Shown here piece after piece: positions 46,312 through 61,300 of a stretch of 64,000 bases of DNA. The notes beneath the pieces were generated by a model. That model saw only the letters and a list, made by a program, of their open reading frames with translations, made no database searches and was not told the origin of the DNA. Position 1 is the first letter of the stretch. Each line of letters begins with the position of its first letter. The stretch lies in contig NC_089726.1 of the NCBI RefSeq assembly GCF_035083965.1, forward strand, positions 13,521,501 through 13,585,500, written 5' to 3'. A program made the translations under genes and the position numbers. The stretch is from Branchiostoma lanceolatum (taxonomy: Eukaryota; Chordata; Leptocardii; Amphioxiformes; Branchiostomatidae).

Positions 46312-49300
46312 TGGAACTTTCGTGAAACAGCTGGCCAACGATCAGTTTCAGCCCAGAGTCACTTAAAAGAAGACAGAATGAAATTTGTTTCTGGCAGCTG
46401 ATCATCTTCAAAAATGGTGTGGGCTGGGAGTGCAAGTGTCTTTTTAAGGACATTGGTGCACAGGATGTGATTGTTAACTCTAGTATATCCAGCATTCGTT
46501 AGGCCAATACACTCCAGGAGGCGTTATGTGTCAACTGTAGAGAGCAAAAGACGTGAATTCTTTTTAAGGGCCCATAGAAGGTTCCCATTAGTGACAGCTG
46601 GCTGACATACACGCATCTGTGGACACCTTGTTATATGGTAAAACTCATCAAGCCTCCAACTACATTTGAAAATCTAACAACATGATCTCCATAGTCCGAT
46701 ACGGTTTGACTCACGTGAGGAAGGTAAGTGACAAGTCTGACATACAGTAGGGCATCACGCCCAAGTTTGACACTAGCATATCTTTCCCTCAACTACTCGC
46801 CAACTTTAAGCCTGGTAGACATTGCCAATGTTCGCAAATAACTGCAGTAGCAATCATATTGGTGCATTTGGAGGCACTCCAACTCCCATGCAAACATGGA
46901 ACAGCCAGGCCCCACTCTTGAATCACAATTTCTAATCTAACCGGCAGCTTCAACAGGGTGCTTCACAAGTACTGCTGAGAAGCTTTTTGCTAGTTGCCAT
47001 CTTTGATGTTTCAGGCCAAGAGTCTTCAGCAGACTGTTTCATGAAGCCGTCTTTATCTCATATTTTCTAAGTAAATGTCATCAAAGGGCAGTGTGTGCTT
47101 TTCTCAGGCAACAGTTAATTTGTGGAACACATTAGAACATAACGCGAAAAATCTATTCAAGAAAATGTTGATAATAAGTCTTGTGAGGTTTTCTTTCTTC
47201 TTCTTCTTTAAACAAGACAAGCATGCACGTCCACACACTGCGCTTCTAGAAAAGAAAGCTTGCTAATATTCTGAAACAAAGCTTACACGCAAAATGAATT
47301 CTAGGAGGAATAAGCTTTTGACAGGGGAGCAGAACGGGAAAACTGATAACCTAAGGACGAAAATATCAAAATACAATATTTTGTTCCAGCAATAATTTGG
47401 CTTACCTCAGCATTCGGTGTACAGGACCGGCGGATGTACCTGGCAGCATTGCCAAAGCTCCGGGCATCCACGCAAATTTCCAAGCCATTTACGGGGTAGA
47501 ACAGCACATAGGGGTGTGGCCTACAGTACAGAGAAACACAGCTCCACTGTTAGGATGCTTGCATGCAAATACTTAATACATTCACACCTAAACATAAACT
47601 ATACCCATGTCACTATAGGGAGAGTGGAAAGACCCACCATAGCCTACTGACAAACATCAATATTTATGTTTTTCAAAAAGCAATACATACTAACATAACA
47701 AAGTCTGACACTGTACAATTTTCATAAACCTGAGCTACTTCATTACTCTAAATGTTACAGGTGTTTCACCGGAGTTGTCACAAAAAACGCTAAGTAACAA
47801 CCTTACTACTACTAGTACATTGTTTCATGGAAATTTAAGTAAAAAATGGAGAAGTAAATTGGAATAATCACAGGCTGGCACGCAGTCTTACCTGGAATCA
47901 TATTGTCTGGAATCTCAGCAGCAATTAAAGGCAAACTTCTCCTTTTGTTGTCATTATCTGTCTCAGTGGAGCCTCCAGTGTTCCAGCTACACTACATTTT
48001 TCCAGCCTTATGACTGTCACCTGAATATGACTAACTGAGAAATCTTAACCATGTACCTCTTGAAGAAGGGATCCTGGAACTCCTGCCTTGTCATGACCTT
48101 CCCCCTGTATTCCAGGATGGGCTGGTTGTCATGGAGATCCCGCAGGGCCCTGACACACTGCAGACACAACATGTTGTCTTAGTCTTCCAACTTAGTTGTC
48201 TTAACCACAGGAAGTATAGATTTCGCTTTCTACTACATTCCAGGATACTTGAGAACTTTTGGATACTCCCTTCCTTACATATTCAATCTTTCAACATGTT
48301 TGTGCATGCCCATGAAAAGATATTACAAACAAAATGGAAAAAACGTGCCATTTCCTCTCGGACCAATTACAGGGACCAAGTAGACTGGAGGGAAATCTGT
48401 GCTCTGACTAGACTTAGTCTTGAGCTCCAACAGAATCAAAACTTTAAACCCTCCTTCCAAGAAATGGGCTACTTTTACCTGTGCTGAAGATTTATTAACT
48501 ATGTTTGTCAGACAGCCTGTCACTCTCTAAAGCAGTTGTGAATTCTAGATATATAAATCACTGATTATCTCAGGCACGGATATCCTACAAAATCCCATCC
48601 TTACATAACATTCTTTTCTTCCTTTTTGTATGCTCTTACCTTCATGGCACTGCCAATGCTGGCTATTTCCCCTGACTCCACCTGAAGCTGGTCTGACGAG
48701 GTGATACACACATCCTGTGGAATACAAGAACAGATACCAATGTTACGTAAGAAATGGCCTGTCTTCTGGTCTTCTGAAAACAGTACTAATGCTTTGTTGG
48801 GTATCACATAGGCAAACAGAAGAATGACTCAATGCATTGTCCAGAGAATAAATGTGTGACAGCCTACCTCTTCAGTATATTGTCTGGACTTCAGGAAAGA
48901 GGCCAAGTCTGGGGTGTACTGGTTGAAAATGGCCTCTTGGTAGACGTCACTGTCACTGAAGAAAAAGGAGTTACTGTCAGTACTTGCGTGTAATTGGACA
49001 GACTGGGAGCTTGTTATCTGGCTTGGTGGCACTGTGTTATAATTGAACTGGGTAGGCAATTATACAGCATCCTAGGCAGGCAGTCTATCTCGTGCAAGCT
49101 GCAGAGAAATGGCCTCAATGTGACATGTCTCAACTCATTGATGGATTCTGGAGAAGGAAATACAGCGCCTTGGGAAGCCAGGTACAGTAATTGCGCGTAG
49201 GTGGATTTGCTTTCAAATGCAGGAACAAAAACATCCATGCACCACATTACCGAGTTAAGCCCTTTCTTCAACCACTGATGATGTATGGTACACTATTGGT

Positions 49301-52300
49301 ACCAAACTAACATTTTTCTTTGCATTTTTGATGTCAGAAATGGCAAAATCATATTGTCTAGATCTTGCTACCATTATCCATGAACATAAGAGCTATAAAA
49401 TCATTAAGGTCACTGCTTACATGTGAGGAGAGTGGGTTTAGACTCAAATTTGATACACGAAAAAATGAAGCATATTCAGTTCAGTCAAAGGAACAGGTTT
49501 GCTAATATCAATATCAATAATAAATGCACGTCACACATGGTAAAGCGAGGAGGTATACAGATCTTCCTTCAGCAATTACCATGCAGGTGGGTATCTTGGC
49601 ATAATTGTCAATTCTAGAGCTAACACCACCTGTTCCCAGGCGAGCGCCTCCATCTAAACCATCATTAAAACTTGTTCTGACAAACAAATGACGCAGCATT
49701 GCAAATCAGAACGTAATAGCTACTCGGAGATGCGTGAGCACGAGACAGGATCCAATATTAATGGGGCTTAAACCCGAGCGGTTAGCACAGGAGACGGAGA
49801 GAGAGTAGCAAGGCATTTTGAAATTTCGCCTGAGCAGAGGGCAGAAGGCAAAAACTCATTGTAAGTCAGTCTCCAGTGTGTAAGTCTTGGCATGCATACA
49901 ACATATTCTGGTTGACAGAAATAAACATAACAATGTTAAGGCAACCATGCAACATCCTTCCCTTTATTGCTTGTGGAAAAAGAGAATCAATCTGTAACAG
50001 CCAATAATAGCCTGCTACCTACCGATCACAGCGAGTCAGAATGTTATGGTTGATTGGGGATTGTACTTGCCACCACATTTGCTTGGAATGGGGCATATAA
50101 AGGATCTCTACATCGCAGCAGAACTAACCAAGGGGAACCTGATTTCATCACACAAACTCACTTCTCTTTTTAAATGACTGTCAATTTTGAATCTGGAATG
50201 ATATACCATGCTCACTTACTCAGTTACCTACTGTTTTATGGGAAGCTTTTTCACAAACTTGATACCCTTAGAAAACTATACGCCCTTATTCTATCTCATT
50301 TTAAAATGTGTGGCATTTTGGCACTTGCCGAAGGGCTTTAAAGCATTTGAAATGCTAAATAAAGCCAAGGGCAGTATGTCCCCAATGAATATGGTATACC
50401 ATCCAATGCCTTTATTGTTCTTCTGTGTGTGGATATGACTTTTCAAGGTCAGTGGACAAGGGGGCACAAATATGTCCTTCAAAATGGGCATGAAATATTA
50501 AGTTCCCACACCTGGGAGAACCATGGAGCCATCTAGGTGAGCTGCCGGGAGAACAGGAGAATAGCATGGGGACATTACTTACTCAGGGCTGTAGTCCCAG
50601 GGTTCGTTGGCATCTTCATTATTCAGGGAGCTGAAGCCGTTGGGCGTGCGGTGTACCTGTCAAAAACACACCAGGGAGAGACTGCATTAGGGACAATATT
50701 GGCATTTTGGAAAATGAGGGTCCGTTGGTGCACTTTGGCAACGCATGCAATTGTCACATAGCAAAAAGCTTTTACCAAGATGAAACCGAATTCCATTGTA
50801 AGAGAAATGTGTTACCCTTCCCTGAATTATCTTTATCTGCCACATTCAATCACAGCTTACTAGGTTATGGGCTGACATGCATGCAAATTCCCAGGAATTA
50901 TCTGTACAGCAGATACAGGCATTACTCCCACAGTGCGATAGTCAAAGTCACCTTGTGCGAAGGATACGTATCTCATCAGCCATTCAAAAATCAGCATTTC
51001 TATTCTTTCTTTAGCTTTCCTACAGGGCTTTCCAGTCTCCAAAGATTCCAATGATACAACAATGATAGATCGCTCCTGCTAGAAAGGCTTTCAGGTGAAC
51101 TGCTTATTACAAACAGCATCATTTTTCATCAGGCATCAAAGGAATCTACTTTTACAGGCACAGACAGCTCTGACACACCTTTGCACACATGTGCAAATAT
51201 TGGAAGTCTTTCAGGTAAAATTATGCACCAACTTGTCGGGTTACAACAGCTTCTGATATGCAATAATGTCTCTACATGAAAGGAAGCTTCATGTACAATT
51301 TATACTTATAGAGTTTCCTATAAAGTGCAATATTGACTTCATAAAATACATAATTTCCTGAAAGACAAAATCTATTTATCAACATACTAGAAACATTGTA
51401 TAATTTGAAACCTTGTATGGTATACAAAGGTCACCCCACAGTATATCAATGAGGTACAAACCAAAACAGGATTAGAAGCCACAATAAATATCATGTACAA
51501 ATGTGCAATGACAGAATCCATTTAAAAGGGATATTTTTTATAGCGAAGGGCACCATTTGTATTTAGGCAAGATTGTAGTGATTTGTATGATGCTGATTTT
51601 ATTGGACATGTATTTAACTCTAAGAATAAAGGACTATGTACAGCAAAAGGGCGATGTGGTCATTAAAAAGAAAACAGTCCACCTACCTTTGGTCTAGATG
51701 CTCTTCTTGTGGGATCCCGGCATGTCTGTACATAAAAGAAGAATATAATAATTTAATTTTCTGGATCAACATAGGGGTTTCTCAAATGTTGAACAACATA
51801 CGGAATATGTAAAAACTAAACTAAACCACCTGAGGACCACTTTTACTCCTTGAACTTTAATAGCAATTCCACTTCAATGGACATTTTAAGCACATTCTTT
51901 TGGGGATTACTGCTACTGCTTTCATGTCTCTAAGATTAAAGTGTTAGTATAAACTGTTTTGAAGTTTGGATTTATAAGTCAGAACACTCGCCCACCCACT
52001 TTGCTAAAATAACTCCAGGCTAATTCAATCTTGTTCAAACATTTCAGCCACATTAGACTGAAGAATCAATATTTATTAGATATAAGTTATCAATATTCAT
52101 ACATACATTGTTGGAAGAGTTTACTCCAAGTTGAACCTTAGTAGGATGGGGCTATAAAAATTCGCCCTGAGTAATAGGGCCATAACTCTACAGCGAACAA
52201 TGGAAATCGACAAAAAGCTATGGGACCAGGTGAGACAGGTTGTTTAAACCCATTTTCTGGCAAAAGAGACCATGAAATAGCCATCTGTCTGCACCTGAAT

Positions 52301-55300
52301 GCATAATTACCATCTGTTCCACGAAATACAAAACCTTCCTTCCTCCTCAGTGTTACAAATGGCTGTAAGTTATGGACTAATATCAGAGAGGCAACATTCG
52401 TTTGGAGCCCTTCTGGCCATCGGAATCGTCGTGTGATATGAAGCCTGCAGTACGAAGGGCAGCGGTTCAATAATTCATCTGCTGAATGACTGGTACCCAT
52501 TTCTAACAGCGCTGGCACTGGCAAAACCAATACCAAGATTCAACAACTAAAATTGAATGGGAACATTCTGCCAAGCTGATCTGTAATGGTAGGGGCAATC
52601 TCCTGCCTTTGTTATTACTATGGCTATTCATACAACAGATGTGTCTTAGGGAAAATCAAGTTCACTAGGCTATCAATAAAACCATCAATAATCCAGAGCT
52701 CCACTAAATACGGACATGAAGCTGAAGAGTCCTCTCTGAGGAATGACTGGGACTTTTGTCATTACTTAAACTGCAGGTTTTATGAAGGAAACATGGTGGA
52801 AAGCAATTGAGCTTTCGCATTTCAGTATAATTTTGTAGGTAAATATTTAATTGAGGCCTAGACACCTGTGTGGTATAGGTCTGTTTCCAAAGCCACAGTG
52901 AAATTGTTCTGATTGTACCACAAAGATGAACTTGATCAGTACATGATATACTTCAATCTTACTTGACACAGCTGACAGTGTTGTCTTCTAACCATTTCTG
53001 TGTCCAGCTAGTAAAAACCTTTTGTGAATGAATATCTAGATAGGTTTTTTCGGCAAAACCAGGTCCAGGACAGAATAACTGAGTTTTCTAAATGTCATTT
53101 AACGACATACACAGAATCCTATGTTGGATGCGTGCAATGGAAACTAACTTACGTATGTCCCAGAAACCGTTCTCCACAAACCTCTATCAATCAGACCTAT
53201 CAAGTCATGATCTAAATGGTACCTGTATTTTCACATTACAGGAAAGCCTGCAGCACTTTTATCAGATCCCTCAGTCATGCTGTAAACATCTTAAAATATA
53301 GCTAAAAAATATCGATAATAAATAACATTAGAGCTCCATTATTGCTGATCCCAGATAAAATTAATCCAGCAGCAATACTCAAGATGAGCCAGCTTGGGAA
53401 GCTTTATTAGATTAACCGAATGCTGACACAAATATTGGTCGCTGTTCCATGCTACATAGATGTTGTAGGCCTCACCTTCACCTTCTTTTTCCTGCCTTCG
53501 TGGTCTTTCTCGCCGCTTTTCTCCCGTTTGCGTTTCTTGACCTTCCTGGTGGGCTTGGTGGTGATGGTCACACTGGTCGGCGTGTGCGACACCGCCCTGT
53601 AGGTCAGCATCTCATCCCCGCTCTCCGTCCCACTCGTGTCATCATCTGAGGAAAAGGAGGCAAAAAATTCAATCTCCTTCATCTTGTAAAACTAGGTGCA
53701 CCAGAGACTGACACTGAATATTGACTGGTCAGCAGTAAGTACTACGTAGCAATAGCAGCTATCAGGTGTATCAAACAGGACAAGAACATACATCCAGTCA
53801 AACATCATTCTTGTATAATCAACATTACTGGGAAAGAATTGCATGCCTGAATTTCACCATGTATGCCTGGTGGACAATTCTCAGAACAAGTCATTCATCT
53901 TTCCAAAAATAAACCAAAAGTATGCTTGAGGGAAAAAAATGAAAGGTTTCATCATCAACTCAGGTTAAAAATGCTGTTGAATGAGAAATATTGATAGAGG
54001 TTGATGGACACTGTTTGGAACAATAATCTCATACCAGCCTCATGATGCTATGTCCCATGGATAGCAAACGGACTCCAATATTAAGCCACAGCACTTTTAA
54101 CCTGCATTCCTACTGGCTCAGACTGTCCACAGGTCCACAAGCATGTCACATGCACAGTATCAGTTTAGTCCAGCCTACTACGTAAATAATTGAAGACAAG
54201 AACTGGAATAGAAGCAGACTAATGTTCCTGTAAGATGCCATGCTACTTGTTTGGCTCCTTCGATCTATCACTGTGCCTAATCACACCAGTAGTAGCTGAA
54301 AGCCTGCTGTTTACCATTCACCGGGTAAACTATGACATCATGGCTGTGATGTCATTACCAATCATGTGATGTCACATGGACAGCTGCATTTTTTTCTCTT
54401 TGAATATTCTCTACCAGACAATCACCAAAATAGGCTGGACTGAACATACTTTATTACAAGGAAAAATAATAACACACAACATGCTTCAAGATTTCAACAT
54501 TTTCAGGCATCTGGTTCACGTTGTGCAAAACATTTTGTTGGTGATGGAAAAAATACAAAAATACAATCTACTCAGGTATTTCACAATAAAGACATGATTT
54601 AACAGGGAAGTACCACAGAGTACACATTGCCTGTGGATCAAAAGTAAACCACAAAGCAAAATCTGATCACTGCAAAGAACTAGATAAGGGTTCCCTTGTA
54701 GCATACACATAACATGCATTCCCATTACAATTGGTGCAAAGCTTTCGAAGATAATGGTCTGTGGTAAAAATATCATGACACAAATACTAAATGGTGTGGA
54801 AGTTTTTTGAAACAGAATATTCAATGGTACATAAAGGCTGGACAAAAATACTGCAACAGTGGCACATGAGCTCACCTCCTAATCTGACCAGGCCATGGGA
54901 ACACTGCAGCCTTCTATGGATATGGTAACCCTCAGATTCCATTTAACAACATGGCAACCCGTGGACCTCATTTCAAAACATCAGCAGCTGTTGCTGGACC
55001 TGTCACTTAATACAGAAGTACACTGGAAGTCATGCAGGATAGGCTATCCCATCAGTGTGCTGTACATCACAGCAGCATAATTTGCTGGTGGTGGACATCC
55101 TCCTTTTCAGAGCAACATCAAGGCTTTATTAGATATCTTCATGAAAGCTTCTTGACTGATTAGCCATTCTGAATGAATGCCAAGTCCCCTTTCATCCCAT
55201 GCATCAGTAATGTCGTCTGGAAAGCCCACTGACAAATGAAGGACGAAGAGGCATTGAAACTATCACTCCTATTTTTAAAAGGGCGCAATTCTAGAGGGCA

Positions 55301-58300
55301 GTCAGGGGTGAACATAAAGGACAGGGTACCACTGACCATACAACACCTGCAGGATCACAGCCCCTTGTGGTATATGGTAAATTTCTCAATATACAATATG
55401 GGAGTGTCTGATGTAGTATCCTATCATACACTACAAATTCCTGCATCATATCACCAATATAGGCGTATGTGCGTGCAGTAAGCTCAGCAATACATTTCAC
55501 TATCTAATATCATCAATGACAGTGCCGAAAATTTTGGGATGTCATAAAGTTACCGGGAAAATAGGAAACAGTATTCCCACTGCAGCTCCCCCAAATCCTT
55601 TCCTCTGATATCAGCAGCATTCCGGGTGCTGGAAGCAATATCAAGTAGTTCCTATCCGCCCACGGTAGGTGAGCGCCAATATCATTGGTGGGTCGCAATC
55701 TCATGTAACCCAGCAATCTGCCCCCACCTCATACTAAGATTTCATGTGGCCTCTCTGTGGAATAGCCACCCTTGACAGGCCCCTGGACTTGGCTGGTGAT
55801 GAATAGGTACCCATTCCACATACCATAGGCTATCTCTTTGAGAGGCTCCTCTAGGTGATTCCTACAAAAGGGTTTCTCCTTCCTAGCTCACTGTCTTTCC
55901 TTTCCACACACATCCTGGGCCTCCGGCTCAGATAATCTGGCCACAAGGGTCCATTAGGTTCAGCTTTGTTTGCAGCTACTTTTAGAACTCAGCAGTGTCA
56001 ATAACAGTTGTAACACTGACTAGTGCTTGCACAGCCAATGTGATTTATACGTTCTAATATCCATGTGTGTTATGTATATCTATACCTTCTTGGCAACAGG
56101 CAACTTGGACCATATTTGCAAACTTTTCCAAAAAGCCTGATGTTTGCAGGACAAGGCAGTGACCCTGTATGCATTTCTCCCTCATGCATCATTAATGGTC
56201 GGCAATTTCATAGCCGATAATTTTCTACCGGTAGGATGGCTTCTGTTGACAGAAAGGATGCATTTCTCCAGTCCAGCCTAAGTGGATTGATTCTGTAACA
56301 GGCAGTACTGGGTGATTTCTTTCCTAGGCCACAATAAACTGTCCATGCCCACCACTCAAGACCTATACCTCCGTATGTAGGCCTCTGCTATCCACTGCCC
56401 TGCCAAAATTGAGGTCAGGGCTATTTACCACGTCCAGCTCTCACAGCCTGACAGAGGGGAGACAGCCATGGAAATCTGCCGTCTCTGTAGGGCACCCCAT
56501 CCTTCATAAAAATTGCATCGGGCCACGTCGTAAAATATGCATTGATGCTCAGGCTTGCCTTCGGGGGGAACTGTGAGATTTCACAGCTAGAATCTACGAC
56601 CCTTGCTGATGAATAGTCTGAAAATCAGATAGCATCTAGGAATTCTACTATGGAGGGAGCTGTGGCTGTATGACCTAATGGATCCATACACAGGTGACTG
56701 ACACACAACTGGGGGTAGTATTAGAGGTTGTGATCAAGGCTTATGCTCATAAGACATCTCCCATGTGACAAAAATGTAACTTTTATCAAGATGGGCTGCT
56801 GGGTACAGATGTCTTTATGTGTATTTGATTGCTCTCCAAAAAATCAAAGGCTTTATATTACATGCATTCTTTTCTCTAATTGATTCAACATTTATATTCA
56901 AAATGCTCATTTCCTAAAAAAATATTGCAAACCAATGTCAGAAAAAATAAAAAATGGAGAAATATTTGTTTCAAAAGAAATTCCCAATATGAAATACAAA
57001 ATCTGTACTATCCATGGGTGGGGTGAGAGTAAGATTACAAATGCATGCATGTGGACAGACATACCAACGGATACTACACTCACAAGATTTCTGTTGCACT
57101 TTAGGAGACCCTTTGAATTCCTGGGGTGAACTTGAAACTTTTGATTGAAAGCTGAGATGAGAAGAATCCTGAACTTTAGGACATAATCAGGTTTTAGTTG
57201 CTGAAGGACAAGCCCTCCCTCCTGGCACCAAAGCAAGAGCTGGAAGCAAAAGCCCTAGGGTTACAACTGCAATTATGACTGCTACAGTGTGCATACCACA
57301 AATCACTAGAAACAACTGAGTGTACATGAGTCAAATTGGAGAACACCCCATACAAGATGTAACAAGAAACTTCGCTCTCATTAAATCACCAGAGACTCAG
57401 ATAACATGAGTGGTAAGGACCGTACAGAATCCCATTATACAACACAGGGTCAGAGGCTGATATTGCCTCCTACAAAATATGGGCTATATTTGCATAAAGA
57501 AGATATCACTGGTAATAAAAGTGCCACTCTTGACTGAATGCCAAGTAAAGTACAAAGCCTAAACTTGACTGAGTCAGAATTAATGAAGCAGTCTTAAATC
57601 ATGCTTACATTAAGGGCTCATGGCTCTTCATGTTTGAGCCATCCCTTTCAGGAATGGGATTATGGATGTTGCTATCTACACACACGGCTTGTACACCCAG
57701 CCTTCTCCAGACTTCCATGACTTTTAAAAGATTTTCCAGCCCTGGCAGCAGTTTTTCTATCGATATCCTCCAAACCAAATTGAACCGCCTCGAACTTATT
57801 AAAACATTCCTCTCTTCTACCTTCTGATTTCATCATTTTTTTCTTCAAAATCCATTATTCTTCCGGGCCCCTGATGAAATTTCCTGACCCTCCTGGCCTG
57901 AAAGAGAAATCTTATTTTCCACGGCACAGTGAACCCCATACAAGGAAAGGGGCCCCTTGCCTCCAACTGTGCAATCTAACAATATTCAGCAGGGTGCTTG
58001 CAGCGCCCCGGTGATGAATTTATGCTCGGTTCACCTGGCTACCTGCTACCTGTTCTGTAGGGGGGAGATAACAAAGCCCTATTACCATCCACCAAGCTGG
58101 GGACCAGAGATAACCGTGAACAATGATCCCAGCTCAATCATGGCAGCAGAAGAAACGACGGAGACACCTTCCCCAACAAAGGATTACAGGGAAGGAAGCT
58201 ACGCACGCAGGCTGCAAATATGTCTAAGAAAGCTTGGCGTGAGCTGCGATGCATAGAGCAGGTGACTTTGCTTACACCGATGATGAAGGGGTACTCTTAA

Positions 58301-61300
58301 CATTTTGACAGCCACAGCTTTAGATGTACTGACACTTTATATTCTCTACAGTGCAATAAAGGGAAAAGACACAGGGGTATCAACTTTAAAGCACCTGCAA
58401 TATTACAGCCATGACAATTACGTTCAGAAAGGATATTCACTCATTCTCACACCTGGGGAATATAATATACCCATATATTCACCTTCCTGGGAACAAGTTT
58501 CACAAATGAAAAATCTATAACAAAAAAATGGTAATGTCTTGAGGTTCAGAGCAAATCACATCTGGCAATGCCTCAGACAAGTAGCGGAGTAGGGTTAGTT
58601 TGACCATAAACATTAGAGCAGAACTAGATTTAACCTCATAACACTGTGTCATGTTTTATGTCCAGTAACAGAACTCAGGCAGCAGTGAACTGGAAAATGG
58701 TATCCTACAGGGTTTTGGGGGGAAATGAGGGACACCAAAACATTGACACAGATATCTCAGGTATAAGGATTTATAGGAAAGAAATCACCTGCTGCAAACT
58801 GTAAGGGGTATATGTCACTATCAACTGGTAGAAATCTAGGAACTAGGCAGCTGCTGCTGATAAAAATGGGTTTGAGTAGCTTTTCCTACGAAGAAAACAT
58901 GAGCCATTTTGAGGGAGGGATATTTCTGACATTAGCTGGACCTTAAAAACATTCTTACAAGCATGATGATGGATGACAGTTACCGATCCCTTTCTTCCTT
59001 TGATACAGGCAGTCATTATTTCTGAACAGTATGTCATATCACATGTCCACATTATATTTCTGCATGAAGTCATGATGTAGTCCATTATCAATGTAACTAC
59101 ATCTACTGCTATTTAAAAAAATAAAGAACCCAGACTATCAAGTCCTGGTTAAATGTAGAGCAAAGGTTAGTGTAAGCTATATAATCAGAAATTCCTACAT
59201 AAAAATAGACCTACGCCACAGCATGGCTGGCCCTGACCAAACATTTGGCCCTGGAAATATTGGAACACACATCCAACACCCAGAATAGTTTTGATACTGA
59301 TTTCAATGGAACTAATAGCAGCTAGCAGAGACACAGATATTCACCACATCCCACTTGGTAAGGACAGTGTGACAGTACATGAGCCTGAACTGAACAAATT
59401 TGGGTACATCGCTATTTGGAATGCATGGCAAGATTACACTGATGGAACGCCTCAAGCTTGTATTCTGCCAGATGCCCCAGGCTGCTTTGCCATCAGACTT
59501 GAAATGAAAGAAACATTTGATAATCCTGGCTTCTGGCATGTGTTCTGCTTACATAAGAGAACTGCATACATGAAACAGGCCAGGCAAAATTTTCAGTATG
59601 AACTGAATTCATAATGCACCCTGATTATTCTTTTTGCAACCAGATGGCTCCAAACACTCCCATTTATGAACAATGTACCTTCACAGAACATTTCACATTT
59701 AATATGAAGCCTCATGCGATATCTTGTCAGTTGACACATTTAATCAATGATACTGATATCAGCTATGCTGAAATGTCATTACTAAAGGTTACTGTAATAT
59801 AAAGCCTACAAGCCAATTCTTCCTGGTAGAATTATGAAGCACATGGTATAGATATAAATGTTGAATATAAATGTTGTATCATATTCACTAAATGAGGATC
59901 TTTGAAATGTCTTCATATTACAATGACAATTCTCTAACTCGATTATTCCAGACCGGTGCTAATGACTGGCACTCTACCTAGTATGTATTTATATGTCACA
60001 AGGATAGAACACAGCAGGCTCAAACTGAAATATCACAATGAAGATACAGACAGCTGGAATGGCCTCCCATTCCCTGTCAATACTGATTACGGGAGCCCAG
60101 CTACAAATGGCAACCAGCCTGCCCTTCTCCATAACAGATACTGTTTCCCTCTCTTACCATGAAATTCCACAGACGATTTGTTACAAGGTAAAATAGACTT
60201 GATTTGCCAATCATCTAAAAAATCCCACAGGAACATTTTCTTGTTTTCAAGTAAAAATCTATTCTGTTTCTAAGAACTGTGAGAAAACTGAATCATAGAA
60301 AAATTATTTGATATTTGAAATTGTAATGAATGGTACCATTCAGATCTATCTAGCGATTGTATGAAACCTTTTTTGGTAGCTTAAAAGCTTAAACCTAGGG
60401 AATTCTACAGTATCAAGAATCTTCAAAAGGAATTCACATTTATCACAAGAACCTGACAGACATAAAAGAACATTCTTGAGACAGGAATGACTGAAACTAA
60501 TCATGGCTGCTGACATACACATCACGCAGTCACCTTCATGACATGCTTCCCTTCACAATTCAACCTCTACCATGATGGGACACAGAACCAGCAAATCTCC
60601 AGTTCAATCTTCAAGATGGTCAGGCAAGACTAACATCCCACATCCCTACCACCCCTCACCTGCCATTTTGGAACAGATTCTCAGAACAAAAATCATGAAA
60701 TATCATTGTTTACCAAACACAACCAAACCTTCTGGGAACAATCATCAAGATTTCTATAAATAAATCTGTGCTGGGAAATGGTACACTGCAAGATTTTGAT
60801 TTGGATAATACAGGTAAGACATAAGCATTACAGTCATGTCTTAATAGAACAGCATGTGTAGCCAAGGCTGACAAGAGGTTGGAAAGACTCACCTGTCATT
60901 TCTATCCTCTTCCTGGTCTGTATCTCCACAGCTCTCTGCCGGTCCACGTCCCTGTAGTGGGACCACAACACGTTGGTTATTGAACGCCTACCACAGACCC
61001 CTGCCATCTGAGATAATGGCTGTTGCTTCCAAGGAAAGGGCCTGAAGAGGAATGACGGGGCTCTCCTCTCCTGCCGACCCATCTAGCCTAAACCTTTACC
61101 ATTCCAGCCACAGATGCAGGAATGGGACGATCAGAGCAGGTTTGTTTTTTTCATGTGCCTGCTGCTTTCCCCTCCCAGGCTTTTCAGGTGCTAATGCTGT
61201 CACAAGTGGCAAAAATCCAATCGCAAGGCAGCCTATCCAGATGGTATGCCAGCGGACAGTTAATAATACAGTGTTGGGTCCTACGTCTGATCGACAGATT

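Noticed and set aside
52138-52536. 132-codon minus-strand frame in a KMT2E intron
   Set aside because: It has no splice sites matching the KMT2E frame, no known motif, and the neighbouring exons join directly in human KMT2E order.
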